DNA of 51,410 nucleotides from NCBI GenBank assembly GCA_013202585.1, contig JABMPQ010000039.1, positions 1 through 51,410 of the forward strand, read 5' to 3'. This DNA is from Parcubacteria group bacterium (lineage in GTDB: Bacteria > Patescibacteriota > JABMPQ01). Position numbers and translations under genes: made by a program. Below, piece after piece: positions 34,376-43,760 of the stretch (positions are counted from its first letter, which is position 1; every line of letters starts with the position of its first letter). The notes beneath the pieces are model-generated. The model was not told the DNA's origin, made no database searches, and worked only from the letters and a program-made list of their open reading frames with translations.

Positions 34376-34565
34376 GCAATCTACAGAGGGAACTGTTACC
34401 AAGCACCATTTCTACTGCAATTTCTCAATTTCGGCCATAATCGTTTCAAAACCTTTCGGCTTATCTTAGCAGATAGGCCTCAAGATTTGTTCAACGATTC
34501 TGACTCAAAATTGAGAAATTTCGCTACGAAAGCGTGCTTGATAACAGTTCCCTATAGTGGATTGC
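34376..34565. repeat. about 190-bp near-palindromic element between greA and lysS
   Basis: AGGGAACTGTTACCAAGCAC (34387-34406) is complementary to 34534-34553 with one mismatch. GCAATC at the outer edge (34376-34381) pairs with GATTGC (34560-34565). AATTTCTCAATT recurs inverted in the inner arms, and the centre has GGCTTATCT/AGATAGGCC around TAGC (34458-34479). No coding frame. It has the same style as the 27975 element but unrelated arm sequence. Confidence 0.85.
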
Positions 34566-34598
34566 TTTTGTTTAGCTAATATTTAAATAAAAATACCT

Positions 34599-36707
34599 AT
34601 GGCTGAAGAGTCAGATTTTCGTCAAGCGCGTCTAGAAAAACTAGCCAACATCAAAGCTAAAGGGATGGATCCTTACCCGGCTAGTACCAAGCGAACGCAT
34701 ACTTGCCAAGAAGCGCTTGATGATTTTGCGACCCTAAAAAACAAGCCAGCCGTTTTGGTTGGCCGAATTATGACTATTCGATCACATGGTGGGTCCACTT
34801 TTATTCACATCAAAGATGAAACTGGCCAGCTGCAAGCTTATTTAAAGAAGGACATTTTGGGTCCGGAGGAATACAAGTTTTTTAATAATTTTGATGTCGG
34901 AGATTTTATCCAGTTAGAAGGTAAGATGTTTGTAACGAAAAAGGGAGAAAAAACATTAGAAGTAGCCAGTTATAATATTTTAACCAAGAGCCTGAAACCA
35001 CTGCCGGAAAAATGGCACGGGCTAAAAGATGTTGAGGAAAGATTTAGAAAAAGGTATTTGGATCTAATTGTTAATCCGGAGACACGGCAGAGATTTTTAC
35101 TGCGCTCAGCTATGATTGAAAAAATAAGACAATTACTGATTAAAAAAGGATACATTGAAGTTGATACCCCTATATTGCAGACTATTTATGGCGGTGGCTT
35201 TGCCAAGCCTTTTCAGACTCATCACAACGCCCTAGATATCCCCTTGTATCTGCGTATTTCGGATGAGTTATTTTTAAAAAGGTTAATAGTAGGCGGTCTG
35301 GAAAAAGTTTTTGAGGTTTGTAAAGATTTTCGCAATGAAGGAGTAGATTTGAGCCACAATCCTGAATTTACTTTACTAGAAATTATGACGGCTTATCAGG
35401 ATTATAAATTCAGTATGGATTTAGTGGAAGAAATTTACGAGGAAACAGCCAAAGATATTCTCGGGACAACGGAAATTGAATATCAGGGTAGTAAAATAAG
35501 CTTGAAAAGACCGTGGCAGCGAATGACAATGATTGAATCAGTTAACAAAGTTACCGGTCAGGACTTTGCCATAGATGATCCACGGACGGAAGCGACCAAA
35601 AAAGCTATCGCAGCTGGAATTGATAAAAAAGAATTGGAGCAATATCAATCAACGGGTGAGATCATTGCTTATGTTTTTGAGGAAAAGGTGGAAGAAACGC
35701 TGATCCAGCCGACAATTATTTATGATTATCCGGTTGAGATATCTCCTCTAGCTAAAAAATGTGCTGACGATCCACGCCTAGTAGAAAGGTTCGAGCATTT
35801 TATTGTTGGTTCCGAAGGGGGCAATCATTATTCTGAGCTTAACGACCCGGTTGATTTGAAGCAGCGCTTTATTGATGAGAAGAAGAAAGAAAAATCGGGC
35901 GTGGAGGAGGTTCACCAAACAGATAACGATTTTGTCGAGGCGATTGAGCACGGGATGCCGCCCGTGACTGGTATTGGTATTGGGATAGACCGGATGGCGA
36001 TGTTGTTTACTAACTCGAAATCGATCAAGGAAGTCATTTTATTTCCGACGATGAGGCCGAGAGGTGGCGGTGGTGATGATAAGTCTGCGCCAACTGTTAA
36101 CGCCAAAGAAAAAACAACTAAGCCTAATAAAATGGAAAAAGTCGATTTATCCATGACTCGCGACGATGCTTTCGCTCTACTTAAGGAGCACATCAAAGAC
36201 GAAAAAAACATTTTCCATTCGCGTGAAACGGAAGTAATAATGCGAGCGCTCGCGCAAAAATTAGGTGAGAACGAGGAGCTGTGGGGAATATCAGGTTTGC
36301 TGCACGATCTTGATTGGGAAGAGACACAAGAAAAACCGGAGGAACATGGGAAAGTGGCTGCTGAGCTTTTGAAAGGAAAATTTCCTGAAGTGGGTATCAA
36401 TGCCATTCAAGCGCACAATTATGAATATAATAAGGTCGTTGAGCGGCAGACTAAGCTGGACTACGCCGTGGCTTGCGCGGAGAGTATTACGGGTTTGATT
36501 TTTGCCAGCGCCCTAGTTCATCCGGATAAAAAGTTAGCTAACGTCAAAGCGAAATCGATCAGGAAAAAGATGAAAGATAAATCTTTTGCAGCCAAAGTAT
36601 CACGCGAGATGATCAAGGAGTGCGAGCAATTAGAATTATCGCTAGATGAGTTTATTGAGCTGAGCTTAGGAGCGATGCAAGAAATAAGTGATGAGTTGGG
36701 ACTATGA
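34599..36707 (+). CDS. lysS: lysyl-tRNA synthetase fused to a C-terminal HD-domain hydrolase
   Basis: Residues 1 to about 490 form a complete class II LysRS: OB-fold anticodon domain (VLVGRIMTIRSHGGSTFIHI), motif 2 (CKDFRNEGVDLSHNPEFTLL) and motif 3 (TGIGIGIDRMAMLFTNS), ending LFPTMRPRGGGG. A Lys/Thr-rich linker (about 490-513) joins a second domain that begins MTRDDAFALLKEHIKDEKN. This is an HD-type phosphohydrolase with LLHDLDWEE near 567-575, usually a free-standing protein in other bacteria. An internal ATG at about 36132 could also yield the HD part alone. The next gene overlaps the stop (ATGA). The HD substrate is unknown. Confidence 0.93.
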   Translation: MAEESDFRQARLEKLANIKAKGMDPYPASTKRTHTCQEALDDFATLKNKPAVLVGRIMTIRSHGGSTFIHIKDETGQLQAYLKKDILGPEEYKFFNNFDVGDFIQLEGKMFVTKKGEKTLEVASYNILTKSLKPLPEKWHGLKDVEERFRKRYLDLIVNPETRQRFLLRSAMIEKIRQLLIKKGYIEVDTPILQTIYGGGFAKPFQTHHNALDIPLYLRISDELFLKRLIVGGLEKVFEVCKDFRNEGVDLSHNPEFTLLEIMTAYQDYKFSMDLVEEIYEETAKDILGTTEIEYQGSKISLKRPWQRMTMIESVNKVTGQDFAIDDPRTEATKKAIAAGIDKKELEQYQSTGEIIAYVFEEKVEETLIQPTIIYDYPVEISPLAKKCADDPRLVERFEHFIVGSEGGNHYSELNDPVDLKQRFIDEKKKEKSGVEEVHQTDNDFVEAIEHGMPPVTGIGIGIDRMAMLFTNSKSIKEVILFPTMRPRGGGGDDKSAPTVNAKEKTTKPNKMEKVDLSMTRDDAFALLKEHIKDEKNIFHSRETEVIMRALAQKLGENEELWGISGLLHDLDWEETQEKPEEHGKVAAELLKGKFPEVGINAIQAHNYEYNKVVERQTKLDYAVACAESITGLIFASALVHPDKKLANVKAKSIRKKMKDKSFAAKVSREMIKECEQLELSLDEFIELSLGAMQEISDELGL

Positions 36708-37123
36708 TAGAAGTAATGGTATTTGGCACTTTTGATATTCTTCATCCGGGTCATCTAGACTTTTTTCGACAAGCCAAGGAGCATGGTGATCATCTGACGG
36801 TAGTAGTAGCCCACGATGGGACGGTAAAGTCGATAAAAGGTAAATACCCAGTTAATAAACAAAATGAGCGAATGGCGGAGATTAATAAACAGGAAATAGT
36901 TGATGAGGTAGTGGCTGCAGCTTCGAGCGGTGATAAATTGCAAGTTGTTCGAGAACACAAACCAGCTGGGATTTGCTTGGGATACGATCAGCGGGAATTC
37001 GTCGGTGAGTTGGAGAAGTATATTGAGGATAATGGTCAGGATATTAAAATAATACGAACAAAATCATATAAACCAGAGATATATAAATCATCGAAAATAT
37101 TAGACAAAAATGCTCGATATTAA
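36704..37123 (+). CDS. cytidylyltransferase-like nucleotidyltransferase (RibL/GCT type)
   Basis: The 139-aa protein has the nucleotide-binding signature FGTFDILHPGHLDFFRQAKE, whose HPGH motif is the family's catalytic HxGH, and an R-rich segment later (YDQRE). The sequence resembles archaeal FAD synthetase RibL and glycerol-3-phosphate cytidylyltransferase; substrate choice is not readable. It overlaps lysS by 4 bases and serS by 14, so the three are translated from one mRNA. The C-terminal extension is short and basic. Confidence 0.83.
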   Translation: MIEVMVFGTFDILHPGHLDFFRQAKEHGDHLTVVVAHDGTVKSIKGKYPVNKQNERMAEINKQEIVDEVVAAASSGDKLQVVREHKPAGICLGYDQREFVGELEKYIEDNGQDIKIIRTKSYKPEIYKSSKILDKNARY

Positions 37124-38423
37124 TCTAATCCGCAAGGATGCCAAAAAAATCAAGACTGTTTTAAAAGAGCGCAATAAAAAAGTTGACGTTGATTTGTTGT
37201 TGAAGCTAGATAAGGAGAAGCGAGAATTATTGCAAAAGGTCGAGGATTTGCGAGCTCAACAAAATAAGGCTAACAGTGAAATTTCTCGGGCAAAAGACGG
37301 TATTAAGAAAGCATTAATTCCAGAAATGAAGGCTATCTCGGAGAAGATAAAAGAGCATGAGCCGGAGTTGGAGAAAATCAGCGCACAGGTAAATGATCTT
37401 TTGAGCAAAATACCTAACATTCATTTGGGGGATGTGCCGATTGGTAAGGATGAGAACGAAAATCAGGTAGTTAAGACAGTCGGCGAACTTCCCAAGTTTG
37501 ATTTTAAGCCCAAGGATCACATGGCGCTAGGTGAGGCGCTCGACATCATTGATATGAAGAAGGCAGCCAAGATATCTGGTGCTCGCTTCGCTTATTTAAA
37601 AGGAGCAGCTGCTATGCTGGAGATAGCCCTTATTAATCTAGTCATTAGCACTTTAACCTCGGAAGAAAAATTACGGGAGATAGCTGATAGCGTCAAAAAA
37701 GATTACAATGCCAAACCGTTCATACCAGTTTTCCCTCCAGTAATGATAAATCCTGATATTTTTGCTCGGATGGGGCGGCTAACGGAGGAGGACAAAGATG
37801 ATAAGTATCATATCGAGAGCGACGATAAATATCTGATTGGCAGCGCCGAACATACCTTGGGGCCGCTGCACATGGACGAAACTTTAGCAGAAAAGGATTT
37901 ACCTATCAGATATATTGGCTTTTCAACCAACTTCCGGCGTGAAGCAGGCACTTATGGTAAGGACACCAAAGGTATTTTGCGGGTGCATCAATTTGACAAG
38001 CTGGAGATGGAATCATTTACCCTCGCTGATCATTCTCAGCTGGAGCAGGATTTTATTATTGCCATTCAGGAGTACTTGCTGGGTCAGCTCAAGCTACCTT
38101 ATCAAGTAGTTAATATTTGTACGGGTGACATGGGGGATCCTGATGCCCGACAGATCGATATGGAAGTATGGCTGCCAGGGCAAAATAAATATCGCGAAAC
38201 CCACACTTCAGACCTGATGACTGATTATCAAGCGCGACGACTTAATATCAAGGCAAAAAGGGATAACGGTCAGAAAGAACTAGTCCACATGAACGATGCG
38301 ACTGCTTTTGCTGTTGGCCGCACAATTATTGCTATATTAGAAAACTACCAACAAAAAGACGGCAGCGTGAAGGTACCGGAGATTTTACAAAAATACATGG
38401 GTGGGACAAAAGTTATTAAATAG
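37110..38423 (+). CDS. serS: seryl-tRNA synthetase
   Basis: The long N-terminal coiled-coil arm that grips the tRNA-Ser variable arm spans about residues 30-105. The class II core follows, with motif 2 (STNFRREAGTYGKDTKGILR) and motif 3 (NDATAFAVGRTIIAILENYQ). Length is 437 aa, as expected. It starts inside the end of the nucleotidyltransferase gene. Confidence 0.97.
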   Translation: MLDINLIRKDAKKIKTVLKERNKKVDVDLLLKLDKEKRELLQKVEDLRAQQNKANSEISRAKDGIKKALIPEMKAISEKIKEHEPELEKISAQVNDLLSKIPNIHLGDVPIGKDENENQVVKTVGELPKFDFKPKDHMALGEALDIIDMKKAAKISGARFAYLKGAAAMLEIALINLVISTLTSEEKLREIADSVKKDYNAKPFIPVFPPVMINPDIFARMGRLTEEDKDDKYHIESDDKYLIGSAEHTLGPLHMDETLAEKDLPIRYIGFSTNFRREAGTYGKDTKGILRVHQFDKLEMESFTLADHSQLEQDFIIAIQEYLLGQLKLPYQVVNICTGDMGDPDARQIDMEVWLPGQNKYRETHTSDLMTDYQARRLNIKAKRDNGQKELVHMNDATAFAVGRTIIAILENYQQKDGSVKVPEILQKYMGGTKVIK

Positions 38424-38432
38424 CTGATTGAT

Positions 38433-39641
38433 ATGGCTAGCGTTAATCAGAAAACTTGGGTAGAAATTGATCAGGCCGCTATTGCCCACAATGTACAGCA
38501 GTTTAAAAATATTATTGAGCCGGAAGTAAAATTGCTGGTAGCAGTTAAAGCCAACGCTTATGGGCATGGTTTAGTGGAAGTAAGTAAAATTGCGCTAGCA
38601 GCTGGGGCTGATTGGCTGGGAGTGGATTCAATTGATGAGGCGTTGGCTTTACGTCAGGCGGGCGTTAATGACCCTATTTTAATAGTCGGCTATGTATTGC
38701 GATCACGATTATCAGAAGCGGTGGAAAACGGATTTAGGTTGATTGTTTATAATCGCGAGACGATTGAGGAGTTGGGTAAAATTACATCCTTTGACCCTTC
38801 GACCAGGCTCAGGGCAAATTCTGCTCAGGATAGAAATTCTAAAGGAAAGATCAATATCCACCTTAAAATCGAAACAGGGATATCGCGCCAGGGAGTAATG
38901 CCCGAGGACGCTCCTAAGTTTGTCAAACTCATCAAGAAATTTCCTCACCTTAATATTGAAGGAATTTCGACTCACTTTGCCAATATTGAGGACACGACGG
39001 ATTATAGTTATGCCCAAAAACAGTTAAAGACTTTCCAGGAAGTTGTTTCCAGTTTGGAAAAAGAAGGCGTCAACATTCCTCTTAAGCATACTGCCAACTC
39101 GGCCGCGACAATGTTATTTCCCGAAACTCACTTTGACATAGCACGAGTGGGTATTAGTTTGTATGGTTTCTGGCCATCACCGGAGGCACAACAAACCGTC
39201 GGAGAGAAAAAGAAAGAAGGGGGTGTTCTAAAGGATTTTTCGTTACAAACCGTCCTTACTTGGAAAACGATAGTGGCTCAGGTCAAGGACGTCAAGGTGG
39301 GAACGGCGGTGGGCTATGGCTGTACCGAACGAGTAGAACGGGATAGCCGAATAGCGGTGTTGCCAATTGGCTATTGGGACGGCTACGATCGAAAATTATC
39401 CCGGGTCGGTGAGGTGTTAATTAAGGGTCAACGTTGTAAGGTGTTAGGACGAGTATTTATGAATATGACGGTAGTTGATGTAACTGATTGCGAGGAAGTA
39501 ACGGTGGAGGACGAGGTGGTTTTATTGGGCAGACAAGGCTCAGCCGAGATTACAGCCGACTCACTGGCTGATAGGATTGGGACAATCAATTACGAATTTG
39601 TTACTAGGATTAATCCTCTGATTAAGAGAGTAGTAGTATAA
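38433..39641 (+). CDS. alr: alanine racemase
   Basis: A PLP enzyme making D-Ala for peptidoglycan. The PLP lysine is in VAVKANAYGHG near residue 39. The catalytic tyrosine lies in AVGYGCTERV and the C-terminal beta domain has PIGYWDGYDRKLS and GRVFMNMTVVDVT. Length is 402 aa, slightly above average because of an insertion near residues 118-135 (FDPSTRLRANSAQDRNSKGK). It lies 9 bases after serS. Confidence 0.96.
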   Translation: MASVNQKTWVEIDQAAIAHNVQQFKNIIEPEVKLLVAVKANAYGHGLVEVSKIALAAGADWLGVDSIDEALALRQAGVNDPILIVGYVLRSRLSEAVENGFRLIVYNRETIEELGKITSFDPSTRLRANSAQDRNSKGKINIHLKIETGISRQGVMPEDAPKFVKLIKKFPHLNIEGISTHFANIEDTTDYSYAQKQLKTFQEVVSSLEKEGVNIPLKHTANSAATMLFPETHFDIARVGISLYGFWPSPEAQQTVGEKKKEGGVLKDFSLQTVLTWKTIVAQVKDVKVGTAVGYGCTERVERDSRIAVLPIGYWDGYDRKLSRVGEVLIKGQRCKVLGRVFMNMTVVDVTDCEEVTVEDEVVLLGRQGSAEITADSLADRIGTINYEFVTRINPLIKRVVV

Positions 39642-39647
39642 ACTGAG

Positions 39648-40577
39648 ATGGCCTGGATCAATATGGATAAACGGAAGAAAAAGCTATTTCGACGCAAGTC
39701 CCGTCGGGGCACTTTTAATAAGAAAAAAGGTAAATTATGGAGTAAGCAGAAGCTGCGGAATGATCTCTATTACCGTAATCGCGCTACTCAACGAAAAAAG
39801 CGTGAGTGGCTTTCTTCGACCCTGAAAAAAGTATACTTACTTGTTAGCATCGGCACTTTGTCTTTTTTAATTTATTTTCTTTTCTTCACTAATTTTTTCC
39901 GGGTAAATAAAATAATTCTCATTGACAATGTTGAAGTGAGCCAGACGGAAGTCGAAAAGGTGTTTGATAAATTTCGGGAGAGAAAAAGGTTATGGATACT
40001 GCCAGCGGATAATATTTTTTTGTTGAACAAGGATGATCTAAATGAGTTTTTAATAGCGGAGATACCTCGCTTGGAACAAGTAGAAATAGAAAAAAAGTTG
40101 ACTGATATGGTAAAAGTCAAAGCTAAAGAGCGGCAGCTATTACTGGTTTGGGTGGCTGGCAATGAGTTACATTATGTCGATCAATATGGCAGTGTTTGTT
40201 GTCGAGCGACGTTGGATGAGGTAGTGGAGCGGGATTTACCCTTGGTCTATGATTCTAATGATCGAGAGGTATATTTACGAGAAGAAGTAGTTACCCGTAA
40301 TTTTGTTGGTTTTTTGCAGGATTTGCATCAGAAGTTCCCACAGCAAGTTGATGCGGAAATTAAAAAGTTTTGGGCGCCTTCTATTCTAGCTAAAGAAGTC
40401 CACCTGGAAACAGAAGCGGGTTGGCGAGTTTATTTTAGTATCGACCGCAGCGTTGAATCTCAGTTGGGTGATTTGAAGATTGTCATGGATGAACAGATCA
40501 AAACGCGAATCGAAAGAGTCGATTATATTGATCTTCGTATTGACAATTGGGCTTATTACAAGTATAAAGAGTCTTAA
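39648..40577 (+). CDS. FtsQ/DivIB-like cell division membrane protein
   Basis: The N-terminus is very basic (about residues 1-55), followed by one membrane span near 62-84 and a POTRA-type domain directly after it (FFRVNKIILIDNVEVSQTEV), which is the FtsQ layout. The rest matches the FtsQ beta domain in length. FtsQ links early and late divisome parts. A second ATG five codons in (39663) is a possible start. It follows alr by 6 bases, a cell-wall context that fits. Confidence 0.75.
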   Translation: MAWINMDKRKKKLFRRKSRRGTFNKKKGKLWSKQKLRNDLYYRNRATQRKKREWLSSTLKKVYLLVSIGTLSFLIYFLFFTNFFRVNKIILIDNVEVSQTEVEKVFDKFRERKRLWILPADNIFLLNKDDLNEFLIAEIPRLEQVEIEKKLTDMVKVKAKERQLLLVWVAGNELHYVDQYGSVCCRATLDEVVERDLPLVYDSNDREVYLREEVVTRNFVGFLQDLHQKFPQQVDAEIKKFWAPSILAKEVHLETEAGWRVYFSIDRSVESQLGDLKIVMDEQIKTRIERVDYIDLRIDNWAYYKYKES

Positions 40578-40591
40578 ATCTAAAGGCGAAT

Positions 40592-40960
40592 ATGTTAGGT
40601 AAAATCATTCAAAAAGCCAAGAAAGTAAATATCTGGCACGATAAGCTTTTTCTCGTTTTAGTCGGGCTAGGTGTTTTGATTAATTTTGCTGTTTGGATGG
40701 TGCTGGCCTTAAAAATCAAACCCAGCGTTTATCCCATTCCACTCCACTACAATATCTATAGCGGGATTGACGCTATTGACCTATGGTACAAGTCATTTGT
40801 TATTCCGGCCTTTGGTTTTTTTCTCTTGTTCCTTAATTTTGTAGTTAGCCTCGCTTTCTATCGCCGGGAAAAGTTCATTACCCATTTACTAGCAGTGAGT
40901 AATGTTGTTATTCAGTTGCTTTTATTAGCAGCCAGCATTGTGATGATCCAAGAAATATAA
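40592..40960 (+). CDS. small membrane protein, three predicted spans
   Basis: The 122-aa hydrophobic protein has spans near residues 22-42, 66-89 and 97-119. The loop after the first contains PLHYNIYSGIDAIDLWYKS. I do not recognise a family with certainty. It precedes the GT2 gene by one base, suggesting a joint role in the envelope. Confidence 0.65.
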   Translation: MLGKIIQKAKKVNIWHDKLFLVLVGLGVLINFAVWMVLALKIKPSVYPIPLHYNIYSGIDAIDLWYKSFVIPAFGFFLLFLNFVVSLAFYRREKFITHLLAVSNVVIQLLLLAASIVMIQEI

Positions 40961-40961
40961 A

Positions 40962-42488
40962 ATGATTAAGAATCTACAGGGGTTAAGCATCCACCAAAAA
41001 AGAAAAATGCCAATCTGGCGTTTTTTTGAGATTTTGCCTGGTTTGTTATCTTGGGGGACATTGATTGGCAGTGTCGTCTTATCTTTTATTAAGCCGGTTT
41101 GGGTAGCCTTGTTTATTATTTGTTTTGATATTTATTGGTTGATTAAAGCTCTTTATTCCGCCGTCCACTTAATTTCTTCTTATCGAAATCTCCGGAAAAT
41201 AGTTAAGGTAAATTGGCTAAAAAAGTGTCGAGCTATTGAGCGGTGCGATGATATTTACCATCTGATTATTTTGCCTACCTATAAGGAAGAGCTGGATGTC
41301 ATTAAGCCCACCTTTGAGGCTCTGGCTAACGCTAATTATCCCACTGATAAGATGATTGTAGTATTTGCGGGGGAGGAGAGGGATAAAGAAAGAGCCGAGA
41401 GAAATGCAGCTGCTATCAAAAACTTACACGGCGATAAATTTAACACCTTTCTGACGACCATTCACCCTCAGGATATTCCTGGAGAAATTGCTGGCAAGGG
41501 TTCAAATGAGACTTGGGCAGCCAAGCAAGCCAAAAAGGTTATCGATGAGAAGGGCATACCCTATGAAAATGTGATGGTGTCTGTCTTTGATGTTGATACT
41601 TGTGTTCATCCAGAGTACTTTGGCGCCTTGACCCATAAATTTTTGACTACCGAGAATCCACACCAAGCTAGTTATCAGCCAGTGCCGATGTTTTTCAATA
41701 ATATTTGGGATTCGCCAGCTCTAATGAGGGTAGTGGCGATGCACACCACTTTTTGGATGATGATGGAGCAAGGTAAGCCCGATAAACTAGTAACTTTTTC
41801 TAGTCATAGTATGAGTTTTAAAACTTTAGTTGATATTGGTTTTTGGGATGTTGATATAGTGTCTGAGGACGCGCATGTCTTCTGGCAATGTTTAATGCAC
41901 TACAACGGAGAATATCGAGTGGAGCCTTTATTAGTTCCAGTCTATATGGATACGGTCTTAGCCAGCACTTACAAGGAAAGTATTATCAATCAGTATAAGC
42001 AGCAAAGACGTTGGTCCTGGGGGATTGAAGACATCCCTTATATTTTTACCAATTTTATTGGCAACAAAAAGATTAGCCTCCGGAAAAAAATCAAGTTTAG
42101 TTTTTGGTCACTAGAAGGTTTTCATTCTTGGGCCACCAACGCCATCATCATATTTTCTTTAGGATGGTTGCCCCTAATTGTCGGAGGAGATGCTTTCACC
42201 CAAACTGTACTAGCTCAGAGCTTGCCTTATATCACTCAGATTTTGATGACCTTGGCCATGATTGGTATCTTTATTTCGGCTACTATTAATATGCTGATTA
42301 TTCCCGAAAGACCTAAGCACAAGACGAAGGCGTTAGTTATCAGTATGCTTTTGCAATGGTTGCTACTGCCAATTGCGGCTATCTTTTTAGGATCAGTGCC
42401 GGCCCTCGAGTCACAGACCAGAATGATTTTAGGTAAATACATGGGTTTTTGGGTAACGGAGAAAAAACGTAAATCTAATGCCAACTAA
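40962..42488 (+). CDS. GT2 family membrane glycosyltransferase
   Basis: The 508-aa protein resembles processive GT2 enzymes (cellulose/hyaluronan/chitin synthase class). Two membrane segments (about 27-75) precede the cytosolic GT-A domain with FDVDTCVHPEY (DxD-type, about 209), SEDAHVFWQC (catalytic Asp, about 301) and QQRRWSWG (product-binding QxxRW, about 347). Further spans form the C-terminus. It should polymerise or transfer sugars across the membrane. Its end overlaps the WecA-like gene by 11 bases. Confidence 0.85.
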   Translation: MIKNLQGLSIHQKRKMPIWRFFEILPGLLSWGTLIGSVVLSFIKPVWVALFIICFDIYWLIKALYSAVHLISSYRNLRKIVKVNWLKKCRAIERCDDIYHLIILPTYKEELDVIKPTFEALANANYPTDKMIVVFAGEERDKERAERNAAAIKNLHGDKFNTFLTTIHPQDIPGEIAGKGSNETWAAKQAKKVIDEKGIPYENVMVSVFDVDTCVHPEYFGALTHKFLTTENPHQASYQPVPMFFNNIWDSPALMRVVAMHTTFWMMMEQGKPDKLVTFSSHSMSFKTLVDIGFWDVDIVSEDAHVFWQCLMHYNGEYRVEPLLVPVYMDTVLASTYKESIINQYKQQRRWSWGIEDIPYIFTNFIGNKKISLRKKIKFSFWSLEGFHSWATNAIIIFSLGWLPLIVGGDAFTQTVLAQSLPYITQILMTLAMIGIFISATINMLIIPERPKHKTKALVISMLLQWLLLPIAAIFLGSVPALESQTRMILGKYMGFWVTEKKRKSNAN

Positions 42489-43590
42489 TACTCCCCAATT
42501 TATAATCCTTTTTTTACTGGCAGTTTCTTTGTCAGCCTTGTTTACTTTGTTAGTGAGAAAATTAGCGTTGCGTTGGCAGATTGTTGACCAGCCGACTGAG
42601 GCGAGAAAAATCCATCGCCAGCCTACGCCTTTGTTGGGTGGGTTGGCTATTTTTGGCGCTTTTAGTTTAGCCGCCATTATTTTTCTGCTGTGGAACGATT
42701 CCTATTTCACCGGCTACATGTTGCCCAAGCATATTATTGGTATTATTTTAGGTGGGCTGGTACTAATGATTGGTGGGATTCTTGATGATAAGTATAATTT
42801 ATCACCCGGCAAACTTATTATCTGGCCGGTAGCTGCTTCTTTCATTGTAATTGCGTCTGGCATTGGCATTGATTTTATTTCCAATCCTTTCGGTAATGCT
42901 TTGGCGCTTGATTTGATCAATATAAAAGTGCTTACTTGGCAAGGAGTGCCATATTACTTTACGCCTTTGGCTGACATTTTTACGTTGGTGTGGCTTTTAG
43001 GGATGGTTTATACGACTAAGCTGCTTGATGGTCTTGATGGTCTAGTGTCTGGGATTACGGTGATTGGGGCGATGGTGTTGTTTTTTCTTAGTCTTACCCC
43101 CCAGGTAATGCAGCCGGAAACTGCCCTCTTGTGTATTATCATGGCGGGGGCGTCTTTAGGATTTTTGTTCCTAAATTTTCATCCGGCGCGGATCTTTTTA
43201 GGCGAGGGTGGGAGCACTTTTGTCGGGTTTATGTTGGGCGTGTTAGCAATCATTAGTGGCGGGAAAATTGCCACCGCTTTATTAATTATGGGCATTCCTA
43301 TTCTAGATGTCGGCTGGGTGATTGCCCGACGACTATGGTCTAAGCAGTCACCTTTTAAATCAGCTGACCGTAAGCATTTACATTTTCGGTTGCTGGATAT
43401 TGGCTTTACTCATCGGGGGACAGTGGTGTTTTTCTATATTATCAGTGCAGTATTTGGTTCGGTAGCTTTGTTGGTCGAGGGTAGGTATAAATTTCTGGTT
43501 TTAGCGGTGTTGTTTGTATTTATGTTTGGATTAGGGTTAGTGTTGGTTTTGAAGGCGAGGCGGCAGGATGGAAAGAAAATACAGACTTGA
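42478..43590 (+). CDS. WecA/TagO-type polyprenyl-phosphate GlcNAc-1-phosphate transferase
   Basis: A polytopic membrane enzyme (about ten spans) of the PNPT family. Key motifs are GGILDDKYNLSPG (Asp pair), YTTKLLDGLDGLVSGI (family DGLDG) and NFHPARIFLGEGGSTFVG, followed by SADRKHLHFRLLDIG, the histidine motif of the WecA/TagO/MraY group. The full set favours WecA/TagO over MraY. It would start a surface glycan on undecaprenyl phosphate, complementing the sugar transferase at 664. The stop is TGA. Confidence 0.9.
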   Translation: MPTNTPQFIILFLLAVSLSALFTLLVRKLALRWQIVDQPTEARKIHRQPTPLLGGLAIFGAFSLAAIIFLLWNDSYFTGYMLPKHIIGIILGGLVLMIGGILDDKYNLSPGKLIIWPVAASFIVIASGIGIDFISNPFGNALALDLINIKVLTWQGVPYYFTPLADIFTLVWLLGMVYTTKLLDGLDGLVSGITVIGAMVLFFLSLTPQVMQPETALLCIIMAGASLGFLFLNFHPARIFLGEGGSTFVGFMLGVLAIISGGKIATALLIMGIPILDVGWVIARRLWSKQSPFKSADRKHLHFRLLDIGFTHRGTVVFFYIISAVFGSVALLVEGRYKFLVLAVLFVFMFGLGLVLVLKARRQDGKKIQT

Positions 43591-43636
43591 CCGGGGAGTA
43601 AAAGTCAGTTACGATTTTTGTACTTTGATAGCAAAC

Positions 43637-43747
43637 AATGGGGAGTAGCCAAGTGGCCCGCCCGCAACGCTTCGCAAGCGAGCCTGCCCGCAGTGCTACA
43701 GCGTTGCAGGCGGGCTTGCTCGCGTAGCGATGCGGGCAGGTAAGGCA
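43637..43747 (+). pseudogene. 5' fragment of tRNA-Gln, split by an 84-bp palindrome
   Basis: 43637-43656 plus 43741-43747 together reproduce exactly the 27 bases at 44013-44039 that begin the intact tRNA-Gln. The 84 bases between them are a separate palindrome. The copy ends within the D-arm region and cannot make a tRNA. It marks the left boundary of the segment carrying the GIY-YIG gene. Confidence 0.85.
43657..43740. mobile_element. 84-bp G+C-rich palindromic element inserted in the duplicated tRNA-Gln fragment
   Basis: The arms 43657-43692 and 43705-43740 are imperfect inverted repeats over 36 positions with about 8 mismatches; the cores CGCCCGCA and TGCGGGC are exact. It is far richer in G+C than its surroundings. 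It splits the tRNA fragment cleanly between GTGG and TAAGGCA with no bases lost. A REP/MITE-like element is the likely class. No transposase is nearby. Confidence 0.75.
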
Positions 43748-43760
43748 ACATATATCAAGT

